Source: Acanthochlamys bracteata (taxonomy: Eukaryota > Streptophyta > Magnoliopsida > Pandanales > Velloziaceae). Taken from it: a stretch of 64,000 bases of DNA. The stretch is taken from contig CM034141.1 of NCBI GenBank assembly GCA_019914995.1, positions 1,798,001-1,862,000 of the forward strand. The letters are read 5' to 3'. Shown piece by piece: positions 46,129 through 57,759 of the stretch; within the stretch, counting starts at the first letter, position 1, and every line of letters begins with the position of its first letter. A program made the translations under genes and the position numbers. The notes beneath the pieces were generated by a model. It did no database searches and was not told the DNA's origin. It saw nothing but the letters and a program-made list of their open reading frames with translations.

Positions 46129-47064
46129 ATGCTAGAGATGATGGCAGAAGTAGCAGGACATAAAAGAGGACGTTTAGAGGACTACCTCTATGCCGGAACA
46201 TTCTCCGGCGGTAATGATAGCAGCTGCAGCACCAGGTCTGTTGCTTCTTGTGGTGTCTCTGCTGGCAGCAAAAGGGCATCAGGCAAGTCCCCGAAGGTGA
46301 GACTCTGCTTTCAAACTTCATCTATGCATCAGTAATTTGCGAATGGAAACTGATTATGTTACAACATGCCTGGAGCAGGAAAAGAAAGACAGATTCAGTG
46401 AAAGAGTTGCAGCACTTCAACAACTAGTTTGTCCATATGGAAAGGCAAGTGATTGCTATGATTTTCTGACTCGAAATTTTATCAAAACAACTTCGTCTTG
46501 AATAGATTATGGATTGGACCTTACTGATTAGGCAATTTGTGCAAATTAATAACAGACAGATACTGCGTCAGTGCTTCAGGAAGCAAGTGGTTACATCAGA
46601 TTTCTGCAGGATCAGCTCCAGGTATCATCCTCTAAGATCTTCCATTAGTTTTCTGCTGTCGAATCTAAAAACAACTTAAACAATTTGAACTGAGAATACC
46701 TATACTAGCTTATCTCGTAAGTTGAAGTCCAGAAATCATCCAGAACAGTTTCACATAACTCAATCTAGTTTCTGTACCATGATATGTTCTCAGGTCCTGA
46801 GTGCTCCTTATATCCGTGGCCCAACCATGGGGAATGTACAGGTGAGCTCTTGTCTCCTTTAGTTTACCACCATGTATGAACACAACCTGCTCCTTTTTGC
46901 GATAGTGATCTGTGTTTTCCTCTCCGCAGGAGGCAGAGCAGTACGGCCTGAAAAGCAGAGGTCTGTGTCTGATGCCAATTTCATCAACTCTCAAAATTGC
47001 CAGAAGCAATGGCGCAGATATGTGGGCACCCAGAAGTGTCAGCAAACACCAGCGACCACTTTAG
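46129..47064 (+). CDS. bHLH-type transcription factor with atypical basic region
   Basis: Five exons: 46129-46296, 46379-46444, 46556-46621, 46794-46841 and 46930-47064, all in phase 0, giving 160 residues. Helix 1 begins KKDRFSERVAALQQLVCPYG. The loop is KTDTASVLQEA and helix 2 is SGYIRFLQDQLQVL, then SAPYIRG. This is the plant bHLH branch with ALQQLV-PYGKTDTASVL. The His-Glu-Arg residues that contact an E-box are missing from its basic region, so DNA binding is probably altered. The start is uncertain. An ATG at 46123 is in frame, but the TGCAG before 46129 looks like an acceptor; an earlier acceptor at about 46109 would add a leader with an ATG-TAA mini-frame. The intron after 46444 has a GC donor (GCAAGT). 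Confidence 0.82.
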
Positions 47065-47149
47065 AGCCTGTATAAGTTCTCATTAGACAAGAAGAGGCTC
47101 CGAGGAGATTCACAACTATCTTCTCAAAACTGAGTAAATAATGATATCC

Positions 47150-50100
47150 AGCAAACGAAGAAGAAATATAGCAGCAGGCTGTCTTTAAAAGAAGCCTTTT
47201 ACATCAAAAGATCACAACTGAACCAGAGTTAATAGTGAAAAAAATGTATTGCAAGCAATGATGTATCCATAACATACATGTATCTTGCATACGATATCAT
47301 AAGTTAATTGAAGTAGTTTGGCATCCTTGTGCAATTTCTTGGATATTTCAAAATTTTCATGTTCTCTGATGCTACGCTAACTGCTGGTGAAGCTCGTTGA
47401 TGGAACATATCTTCAGATGATCAGTCTGTTACAAGTGATGTATGTTACAAATAAAATACTTCAAACATGTTGCAACAAAAATACTTCAACATGTACATAG
47501 CATGGAAAAATCTTTTAAAACTAACATAGCATGGAAACAAAGTCTATTAAATGTAATAGAACAAAAACATCAAAGCTTTTGACATGTTTACATATTAAGT
47601 ACACGAGTAGGCCAAAAAACATGGGGTATATCCATGACATGAAATATAGATGCTGTTCTAGAAGTACAGGCAAGGAGCTCAAAAGGCAGCCAAGTGTTTG
47701 GGATGGATGTCCTGACTTGGCTGTACACCGACACCACTATAGACCCATCAAGATAAACCATTTAAGACTCATTGGTAGAGATTTGAATATGATGTTATTC
47801 ATTACTTAAGGATGGAACGAAGCCAAATGATACATTATGGACAGAACAAATCAGGTGTTTGGGAGTGCTTTTCGACTCATTTTCATTACAACTCTTTATT
47901 TCACGTTTTTAATAAAATTTTTATAATATTTTACAGAATCTTTAAAATTTTAAAAAGTATAAAAAAATTTTATATCCCGCTTCTCGCAGGCATAAATTTC
48001 TTGGTTGCTCCCAGAAGTTTTCATCTCAACATCTTTGATGCTAAGGAAAGAAAGCGGTGCATCTGCTATGTGCAAAAGCCACATAATGCTCTTCATCCTT
48101 CATCATCCACCCTGATTATTTTCTAAGTTATCAGCTGCAAACTATTAGTGCATAATTTGTTTTATCTCTGAAGGATGTCAAATAGAACAAATTTTGATAC
48201 TTGTAGAAGCTTCAAAAAAGCTAAATATAAAGGTAGGAACGGATACAAGTTCATTGTAAGCCCTTGCAATTTGTCTATCCTAACAACTCTTCACGACTTC
48301 ACCCAACAGAATGTACTAGTTAATGGTAATGACAGATAACATATTGATAGAAACTATCAGAAGACACCATTCAAGAGGTGAAGGAAGAAATGTATATATA
48401 ATGTCACAGTAGCTTTCTCTCTATGATTAGTCATGTTCGAATATCAAATCAAAACTCATGCATTCATTTGAAAGTTTCTCAAAACATTGAAGAAAAAAAG
48501 TGAATAAGTAATAATAGTAGTTGGGACATAAATTACTTTGGAGAATTAGTGGTGAGTTAAAAAATTAGTAATGATTATAGGTTTCATTTTGTTTTAATAT
48601 TTTAGTTAATATAATATTTGATTGTAATATCTATATAAGAATACTTATAACATGTTGTTTTGTTTCAAGTGAGAAACAAAAAAAATGTTCTAAAAAAAAG
48701 TTCTCTCTAAAGAAAGCTTCCAATTTTTTTAGTAATAAAAATTCTAAGTTCGTAAACTTAGAACCAATAAGTCAAGCACAGTGACTACATATACTTCATT
48801 ATCAACGCATTTCCACAGTGTACATCTAAATAGAAGTGGTAGCATATGCTTTCCATCATAAAAAGTGAACGAAGATACAACACAGTATACTACTGCCTGT
48901 TAAATCTCTTACGGCATCATGCTTAGAACTTGCTCTCATTCAACATGTTAGACTTGACTCTCATTCAGAATTGCAGAACTTGCTCGCATTTTTCCAGTTG
49001 GCAATCCTGTTATGGATGGAAGGAAAAAAAACCGCATGATTAATTCTCACATATAAATAGTGCAAACCGAATAATGTACAAATTTAATCCTACTGAAAAG
49101 ACTTCATCTGGATAGAATTGAAATCAGGCTTATTCCGTTAGCTTTTTAAGTCCCTAGAACTTGGAATCATACAATCTAAATCATCTCTTTCATTAGAGTC
49201 TTTAAGGAAAATTAGGTGATCATTATACAGAAGACGAAGATCAAGAAAAGCCAGTAATACCAGATAAGGAAATGTTATTGTCTTTTATTATCTACAATGA
49301 ACATTATTTTAAACCTGTGCTACTTGCTTAGATTTATTCAAAGATCGCCATCTATAGTCTTCAGTTGATTTTGTTTCAGAGAAAAGAATCTGTTAACACA
49401 CCAAAACTTTACAAAAGCTCCATCGACGTCATCAAGCATTCCTCTAAGAAAACGAATATCTTTCTTCTAATTACTGCATAGTTCAGCAAGAAAGCAAGTA
49501 AGAGATTATGATGGTGTTTTAGTTCTGAAGTGAACACACATGGGCTTTCAATCCTTGCAATACATACTATTCTTGGATCTTTCAATGAATTCCAAACCCT
49601 ACAGAAAGTTAACTGAGAGAAAAATAGTAGAGAAATCGTATGTGAGTGCATTGCTGCCTACAGCATTCTATAAAGGTATCTTGTTTTCTTATGCAGAAGT
49701 AATAAATGCTGGCTGTTGATGACTTAGTGGTAGTAGTAGTTGTTGTTGTATAAATAACTTCATAAAATACAACATTGAAGTAAGCTAACTAGTCCCATAA
49801 ACAAAATTGACACGTTATGGCATTAACATCTAAGGTAATATTTTGGAGTGCCTTTTTAAAATAAAAAATATTTTAAAAATTTTAATAAAAAAATAATAAT
49901 AATAAATTTTTTTGACGTAAAATTTTTTAGTAACTTTTTAATTTTAAAATTTATAAAATATTCTAAAATTTTATTAAAAAATACAAAATAAAGTATTTGA
50001 ATGAAAAAAATAAGTACCGTTAAATGAGTTCTTCAGTTTAGGCTTTATACCTGTAATTTAAAATCTGTTAGCTAGAATGAGTAGGATCTAAAATCTGAAG

Positions 50101-52540
50101 AATGACTAGAATCTAAATACTCGCCAAAAGTTTCAATGCAGATGTTTGAATGCCCTCCCTGATAGTTTCAAAATACTCGCCAAAAGTTTAATTTTTCTCC
50201 AAATTTATTTTTTATTTCAAATTTTTTAATACATATTTTATAAATATTTAAAAAAATTTATTTAAAAATTTAAAAAATATAAAAAAATTTTACGTAGATA
50301 ATTTTTTTTATTACGAATTTTTATTTTTTTAAATAAAAAAATAAAACTTATTTTTAAAAAATAAAAATATTTTTTATTTTGAAAAAATTCTATTTAAAAA
50401 AATATTTTCAAACGCTTTTTTTGTCTCTCTTCACTATCGCCTATATATTAATTTTTTGTTTTTATTTACTTCTTCACTTATCTTTTTAAATATTTACATA
50501 ATAACTTATCTCTTTCAATATTATCTTTTATTTTTATTATCCTTATGTCTAGCACTTAATTTTTGCCTTTTTGTTTTATCATTTTTGTTTATAATTTCTC
50601 ACATTTAATATTTCTTAATTGTTACTTCAAATATTGTTAATTAAATAGATTTAGTTTTTATAACTCCAAAACAAATATTTCTTAATTATTTATATTATTA
50701 GTTTTGTTAAAATGTTAAACTAAAATAAAATAAATTCGTTTAGTTTATATAAGTTACTTTAAACAGACGTATTATTTTAAACAATTTCAAACTACTTAAC
50801 GGATACGGGTGAATTATAATAAAAGGTGTGTGTTTAAAGAAAAAGTAGCTATATGAAATGTAATTTTTTAAAATAACTTACTAAATAATATAGAATTTTA
50901 AAATTAATATCTTAAAAAATCACTTCTAAAAAGACAAATTCTTTACGTTAAAACTTGTACTACTTCGTGCGTTTTATATCAGAGTATTATGTATTATTTT
51001 GTTATCCAAACCCACCGAACCCTGAGAGTGCTATAGAATTAGAATTTTTTTAAATAAAAAATATTTTTATTTTATTTTAAAAAATAAGTCTTATAACGTA
51101 AATTTTTTTATATATTTTAAATTTTTAAATAAATTATTATAAAAAATTTTGTTTAAAAATATGAAATAAAATTTTTTTATAATAAAATGAAATAAAATAC
51201 GAAACACTCCACGGAACCAAACAACATTTCCTTGACAACTTTAATAAAAAAACATTATAATTTCACTCAATTCCCAAAAGATTTTGAAGATATTCCGATC
51301 TTTTTCTGCAGCTGCAATGAAGCCACATACCTTCATATCTGTTCAAGTTTCAATGAATGGCTCAAAAATCAACCTTCCCAAGTTCAACAATCAATTATGA
51401 AATAAACAAAGAAAAAAGAAGACTGTGTTTGTTGTTTAATTAAATGGGCTCAAAACCACAACCACAAGTTCTAGGAAACAAAAAATGGTACACTAGAATA
51501 CAGAAACAGTTACTGTCAAACTGCTACCACTCTACCCTTGATGCATGAACCCAATTTTCAAAAGGAATTTATTCTTTTTTTCGTTCATTGGTTTTAAGAA
51601 CCGAACTAGACCGAACCGTACCAACCTACCTATGAACTGTGCATAAGACAATCAGACATGCATGGTTGTGATTCTCTCTTTAGTTAAGAGTTGGGAATGA
51701 TAACGAGTCAATATTAATACTCTGCTTTATGGTGTAACTGTAACTGAGGAATACATATCTGAACAGAACTATTATTATTAAAAAAGATTTAATTATATAT
51801 TATTTATTAATAGACGTGAAATAATATTTATAAAAATTTAAATTTAAACATTACTAGTTAGTTTCCAAAGAAAAGTATAAATTCGTTACATAGTATCATA
51901 GTTGCGCCAAATCGATTCAAAAAATAGACTAATTTATTTCATTATGTATTCTTTCAAAATTTTTATGATCCGTTTTATTCAAAATATTAGCTGCTTTATT
52001 TTATAAGTTTTTTTTATAATTCGTTTCATTTCAGAACAAATATTTTATTATTTTATAGCAAATATTTCACTTTACTTTTAAAAAAAATTGTTCTGCTGGA
52101 TGGCAAGTATTAAAAAAAATTTAATCTCTCATTATTTATCAATAGTCTAAACTATAAAGATTTGAGCTTTATTCTTTTTCATTATTAACTTCAAATTCGT
52201 CACAGATATTATATTAAAAAGTTAAAATTTTCATATAAAAAACAAAAAGAATAGTATATAACTAATATTTCATATCTTATTTATACATAATCACCAAAAT
52301 ATGATTGAGATGCAATCGATACAAATTATTTTTTTTAGATGAGACATCTACTTTCTAAAATAAATTGAATTTTAACAAGAGAGACCTCGTAATCTTATGA
52401 TTGATGGAACTAATTTGGAAGAACATTTTGGTTCGGTTCGGTTCGGTTCGATTCGGTTCTTTAAAGAAAATGGAAAAAACCGTACATGCACCAGCAGACA
52501 GACCTAAGTTGCCCGTCAGCTGCCACCCATCTATGTTTGT
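47150..52540. other. Long gene-poor intergenic region
   Basis: About 5.4 kb with no gene I can support. It holds AT-rich members or fragments of the GTTTGG-ended MITE family at about 47855-47975 (GGTGTTTGGGAGTGCTTTTC), 49845-50035, 50145-50420 and 51035-51215, plus an inverted GGTTC-repeat pair (51598-52461). Short open frames such as 47531-48126 have no recognisable homology and look random. Confidence 0.5.
51598..52461. repeat. Inverted GGTTC-repeat pair, possible MITE
   Basis: The left side reads AAGAACCGAACTAGACCGAA. The right side carries a tandem GGTTC array (52430-52459) ending TTCGGTTCTTTAAAG. The outermost TTTAAGAACCGAA is inverted against TTCGGTTCTTTAAA, about 860 bp apart. There is no coding frame, and the target duplication is not resolved. 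Confidence 0.5.
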
Positions 52541-52552
52541 TTTATGTCTTCT

Positions 52553-52560
52553 TATATAGA
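52553..52560 (+). promoter_or_regulatory. Probable TATA box of the B-box gene
   Basis: TATATAGA lies about 190 bases before the ATG at 52746, followed by a pyrimidine-rich leader (CTTCTTCTC). Confidence 0.45.
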
Positions 52561-52745
52561 ATGAACCGACTTAATTCCGTTTATCTTTGCCTCTACAACC
52601 AAATACTACTCTAACCTTCTTCTCTTATCCATTCTTCTTGAAGCCATATACTTTCCAGCAGTTCTTACGTAGCTTCTTACTATCGTTGTTATTCTTCTTG
52701 ATTCATCAAGAGTTGTTGTTACTGCTTTTGCGTTAAAAGAAGAAG

Positions 52746-54454
52746 ATGAAGATTCAATGCGATGTATGCGAGAAGGCGGCGACGGTCGTCTGCTGTGCAG
52801 ATGAAGCTGCTCTATGCGCTTCTTGCGATATAGAGATCCACGCTGCTAACAAACTTGCTAGTAAACATCAGAGGCTCATGCTTCACTCCCTTCCTAACAG
52901 GCTACCCAGATGTGATATTTGTCAGGTAGTCTTTTCTTTAATTTTCTCTCTTACTTTTTAACGAAAGTTTTTTTTCCCTTTTCAATTTTTTCGTTCTTCT
53001 GCTGAGTAGAATTGATTAGTTAGGAAGTAAGCAAGATTAGATCTATAGTAATAACAAGTAGAAGAAGAGTCCTGAATGCTTTGATTCAGTGGTGATCTTT
53101 GAAACCAGGGAGATTTTGTTTGCAGTGAATTTGGATTTGCAGTAAGAATTTGATTTGAAACTTTCAGGCAGATTCAAGAAATGAGATAGAAGTTCATGAG
53201 TTAATTTTTCACAGATCATCATCACATGAAGTACAAGTGGAAAGTGTCATCTTACTATTTGAAGAAATCATGAGTAAGCTCCTATTAAGTTGATCTATCT
53301 ATCTCTGTACCTGAGATCATTTCGTAAATTAAAAAATTGAAATTCAAAAAGGTTGGCGATTGATCTAAGGATTCTCCAACCTTCGTGTAGCGTTGATGAT
53401 TGAAGATGGCAAATTCTTGCTATGTTATTATAGGCCATTAGGTGCTGCTCTCTCTGATTGCAAGTTTTGTAAAGTTGGTTGTTGGCGATCTGGTAAAAGA
53501 AAACAAAAAATTTACAACAATCCATTCCCTATGTGAAATTCTTAGCATGATTCTTGAACTCTGTATTATGACCGAAGGTTTCTCTGAAGATACATTGGTG
53601 GTCTTGACAGTTACCCATCTTAATGTTTTTGTGCAGGAAAAAGTAGCTTTTATTTTCTGCGTGGAGGACAGAGCCCTCTTCTGCCAGGACTGCGATGAGT
53701 CCATTCACATAGCAGGCAGTCTCACTGGGAACCACCAACGCTTCCTCGCTACGGGAATCCAAGTTGCCTTGAATTCGATAGTATGCAACAACGCTCCTGA
53801 AATAGATAACTCAAAACCATCTAACCACAAGCCGCAGCCTGTGATTGTTCCCAAGGGAAGCACCGGAGAGGAACAAGTCTCCGCTACTACTACTGCTGCT
53901 GCTACTCTGTTATCTTCGCCTTGGGCAGTTGATGAATTCCTCCAACTATCTGACTGTGAAACGAATGATAAGGTGAACAGCACAGGTTTTTAACGCAGTG
54001 ACTTAAAAGAATGAAAATTCTTTGAGATCAAAATAAAACTTTGGGCCTGTTCCCCTATGATATCAGTAGATGGCTTATGTTATCCAACTAGGAAATTTCG
54101 AAGTGGCTTTATATGGTTTCGAGTTTCCATCTATGAACAATTTGAGTGCATTTGAGTCTTGTTTCCTCATAGCGATCTTGATACTTGATTCTGATCTCTT
54201 TCAATGTTGAATTGCAGAAGGATTCTTCACTCGGGTTCGAGGAGTTGGAGTGGTTTTCTGATGTTGGTCTCTTCGGTGAGCAAATACCTAGGAAAATGTT
54301 TGCAGCTGCAGAAGTGCCCGAACTTCCTCTATCTGTTCCAAACAACTATCATATCCATAGACCTACTACATTCGAGAACATCTCAAAGAAGCCTAGGATC
54401 GAGATAGCAGAAGATGGTGAGGAGGAGTTCTTCGTAGTCCCAGATCTTGGTTAA
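52746..54454 (+). CDS. Double B-box zinc-finger factor, BBX24/STO-like
   Basis: Three exons: 52746-52925, 53637-53972 and 54218-54454, all phase 0, giving 250 residues. B-box 1 starts at residue 1 ([39 protein letters not shown]). B-box 2 begins CDICQ and continues [31 protein letters not shown] follows, then a Ser/Pro/Thr-rich linker, [28 protein letters not shown], and a C-terminus KKPRIE plus [11 protein letters not shown]. No CCT domain is present. This matches the BBX24/BBX25 (STO/STH) group, nuclear regulators of light signalling and photomorphogenesis that meet HY5 and COP1; the VPDLG end is the conserved COP1-binding region. B-box 1 is one residue shorter than usual between its second and third Cys, but the CC pair can supply the ligand. 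Confidence 0.92.
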
Positions 54455-54784
54455 ACATTGAAAATAGGAAATTAGGGGAAACAAAGGGATTAGGTATATG
54501 TTTGCTATGTATGTGAATTACTTTGGAAACTTTTGTACTGAAATGAAAACCAAGTTTCAACTTTAGTAAACTTGAATTGTACATAAGAACCTCTGCTGAT
54601 ATCGTTGTTTCTAGGAATGGTTTTAGGTACGGTTGTTTGCATTAGTTATATGAATATGAACAAGTTGTTTCAAATTAGTGCTTCTACGAATGATTTATAA
54701 TGAAAATTTCCAGCTTGTTTCTTCATTATGTTAAGAATTTTTGGATAAAAAGTGGAGATGCAAGCGGGGAGGGGGATATGCAAT

Positions 54785-54975
54785 GTTTATGACACTGTTT
54801 TCATTACAAAAAATATTTTACATTTTTCTATGTAAAGTTTTTGTGAAAAAAATTTTAATTTTGAAAAGTATAAGTGAATTGTATAAGTGTAATCTTTATA
54901 TTCATTTTTTCGGAATAAGTGAATTGTTTCAAATAAATTTTATTTTAAAATTTTTTTTAGTTTAAACACTATCAA
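54785..54975. repeat. AT-rich MITE-like element after the B-box gene
   Basis: It starts TGTTTATGACACTGTTTTCA, ends AAACACTATCAAACGTCC, and has foldback AT sequence between. The ends are inverted but imperfect. A likely eroded member of the GTTTGG-ended family. Confidence 0.45.
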
Positions 54976-55839
54976 ACGTCCTCAGCTATAGATAGAGATA
55001 CTGTTATAGTTATTATAATTTTCTGATTCTTTCAAATTTCTATCAATCTGGTGAATAAATTTGTGCTTCCTAACTTTTGGGCTCACGGGCACCTTGAGGA
55101 ACGTTTCAGTATTTGTTCAAATTAAGGATAACATATCTTATACGGTTAAATCATAAACGAACGTGAACTTCTATTCAAAATGAAGTACGCATGATTTTTT
55201 GTTAGTTCATCGTACATCACAATTGAAAACTAAAAAAATCTAACTTTTGTAAATAACTTAAAAAAATAAGTTTTTCAGATAAGCAAAAAAAACATGCTCT
55301 TATTTTTTATATCATCTTCTCCACTTTAAGACATATACTATTAAACCCTGATATACTTATCAGAATTTTTAGGTACAAATTCAAATAATATAATTGTTCT
55401 TATTTAGTACCATAATTGATCATCTATTTATTTTAGATATCCTTTAACACATAATATTTATGCCAAAAAATTACAACACAAAATAAAGTTTTGATTATGA
55501 GAGATAAACAGTTATAGCCTAAAGGTAGAACAATTAAACTGAATCTAAATTCAAATTATTAGTAAGCGATACAGATAACAATAAAGTTCAAATTACCATT
55601 AACAGTTGAAACAAATTTTTGTGAGGGTGATTTAAAGGATTAAATATGTCTAGAATTAAATATAATATGATCTGTATCATCAGAATTTGTGTTAAATACA
55701 CTATTAGAAACGGATATAGAAATATATAAAACCTTATTTTTATTATTTATATACGCAACTAATGCCGAGAATATTTTAACATCATCATCCTCCTTTATCT
55801 TTGTCTCAATGACGACAATAATATGACTTTTCTTAAAAC
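54976..55839. other. AT-rich stretch left of the Copia fragment
   Basis: No gene is seen. It may hold further eroded retrotransposon sequence on the minus strand, but nothing is recognisable and no second LTR matching 57274-57418 was found. Confidence 0.4.
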
Positions 55840-57418
55840 CTCATTTTTGCTGATCAGGACTATGATCCTACCATTTTTAATATCAACAAGTTCAAAATAC
55901 TTACTTTTGATATGACCAGATTTATTTCAATAAGTGTATATATAGGTTGACTCATGTGCTTCTTAGTGGTGTTAGATTTTGTAAAATCATGTCGATTTTG
56001 TACCACTTAGCGTAAGTTTCACAATTTTCAAACTTATTTTTCAGAATAGAGCGACGCACCGTCTCACAAAGAACTATTGATTAGCATTCTTCCAATTTCG
56101 GGACTGAGTCTTCACGAAGAATCTTTCCACGAATCTGTTCAAAAACACTATCCAATCTAGTAAGAAATATGTGTACTCTAAATCAATCAATGGAATTTCT
56201 ATATGCCACAATATCATCAGAATCTTTCATGACTATCTTATCTCGATAAGTCTAATTCACAAAAAGATTTGATCAATTCTCTGTAATATTCAGAAAGAGA
56301 TTTTTTACCTTATTTTGCAGTGAAAATTTTTTGGCTTAAGAATAATATCTATAGTTCATCGTTGCTATTATATCCGCGGAGCAATATGCATCATTGTCAC
56401 TCCAAATCTCAGGAGTAGTGGGTAGTAGCAAATAATGTTTCATAATATCTGAAGTTATAGATATTAGTAGCCATTCTTTAACTTTCTGATATCAGCAGAC
56501 TATTTTTCATACTCATTTCCTAATTCATCAGATGGTTATTTTGCCACGGATATGAAAGAGTTTTTTTTTAAAGCAATATTCATCTCCATCAGTTGACACC
56601 AAATATTATAGTTAGACTCATTAATAATACTTCATGAATTTAAAGTACTTTCAGATTTAACACGAACTAGAATAGTTTCCGACATGTCTTCTGTTCTATT
56701 TTTTTTTTTAAAATTTGGAACGGGTCGGGATAGAAATATGCTGGACCGAAAATAGGTGAATCGGAAACGAATCTGATCATAAGTGGGTCTAGAATGGGCT
56801 AAATGATGCAGCACCTAGTTCTCACGTGCGGCGACGCAAGCGACGGCCAGAGCGAAGATCTAACGCAGATCCGGCAGCGCGAATGATGATTTGAAGCAGA
56901 TCCACCGGCAAGAGCAATGATTTGGAGCAATTTTAGTAGCGCATCGATAATCGGCGACCAATTAGGCAGCGTCTAGTGGTTGCAGGCGGTGAGTAAAACG
57001 ACGAGCATGTAGTAAATCTGACGGCAAGACGACAACGAAAATTGCTTCACTCGGAGAGATTATATTAGATCTAGCAGTTGCAAGCAGATCAAATTCTCGG
57101 TAATGGGCGTCAGTGAGGCTGTGGTGCTGCGGCTTCTTTTTTTTATATGATCAAACTATCGATTTGTGATAGTAACAATGATCACCGGCGACAGCAATAA
57201 TCACATATGTCGATATGATTTTAAATCTTATAGTACAATGACGGCATAACCAGATGCGGTTTTAATACCAAATTGAAAGATAAAATATACAAATTGATAT
57301 TATTTATTATTATTTTTCAATAAAAAAGATACAAAATATATAGAGATACAAATATTTAAATTAGAAAAAATATCTAATATTTAAGTTAATAAAAATATCT
57401 AATTAAAATATTTTAACA
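55840..57418 (-). mobile_element. Degenerate Ty1/Copia gag fragment with short LTR
   Basis: Reading on the minus strand: a probable 5' LTR (57418-57274, about 145 bp, starting TGTTAAAATATTTTAATTAG and ending TATCTTTCA), then a primer-site-like TTGGTATTAAAACC, then a fairly GC-rich leader (about 57250-56830). A gag-like region follows, starting near 56700 with a short Met-led stretch. It continues with a Copia-gag core resembling the RGKIL box (about 56150-56100) and a zinc-knuckle-like segment (about 55940-55890) whose Cys positions have become Tyr or stop. There are several stops and frame changes. Protease, integrase, reverse transcriptase and the 3' LTR are not found, so this is a truncated, dead copy. 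Confidence 0.65.
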
Positions 57419-57759
57419 AATTCTTTTTTTAAAAACTTTAAAATATTTTTATTTTGCAATTCTTTTAATTGTAAACACTCTAAAACAACTCCGAAAGAGC
57501 GTGGAGACTGGTTGGATGAATATGAAAGAAAGTTCATATTTCAAAAGAATTTACTGATTTACATCCTACCCAAAAGTTAAATTGTTCTGTACTAGGCGTT
57601 CCTATTCAAATCTTGGCCCAATACTATAAAATCGGTCCACTTAAGTGGTGGGAATGCGTTCCCTTTTCCTCTTTCGTCATGTGAGACTGAGAGAGCGATT
57701 TCTTTCTATAGAGAATTTTTAGCTCTCTGCTATCTCTCTTGTTTATTGAATAAATTTTG

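Noticed and set aside
47531..48126. Two adjacent open frames in the long intergenic region
   Set aside because: No homology. The second overlaps a MITE-like block (GGTGTTTGGGAGTGC at 47855), and no splice or promoter support was seen.
49409..49651. 80-residue minus-strand open frame
   Set aside because: No recognisable domain, no flanking exons and no promoter signal.
52430..52460. GGTTC tandem array considered as a telomere-like or CRISPR-like repeat
   Set aside because: Units are directly adjacent 5-mers without spacers and do not match the plant telomere unit. It is better explained as part of a transposon end.
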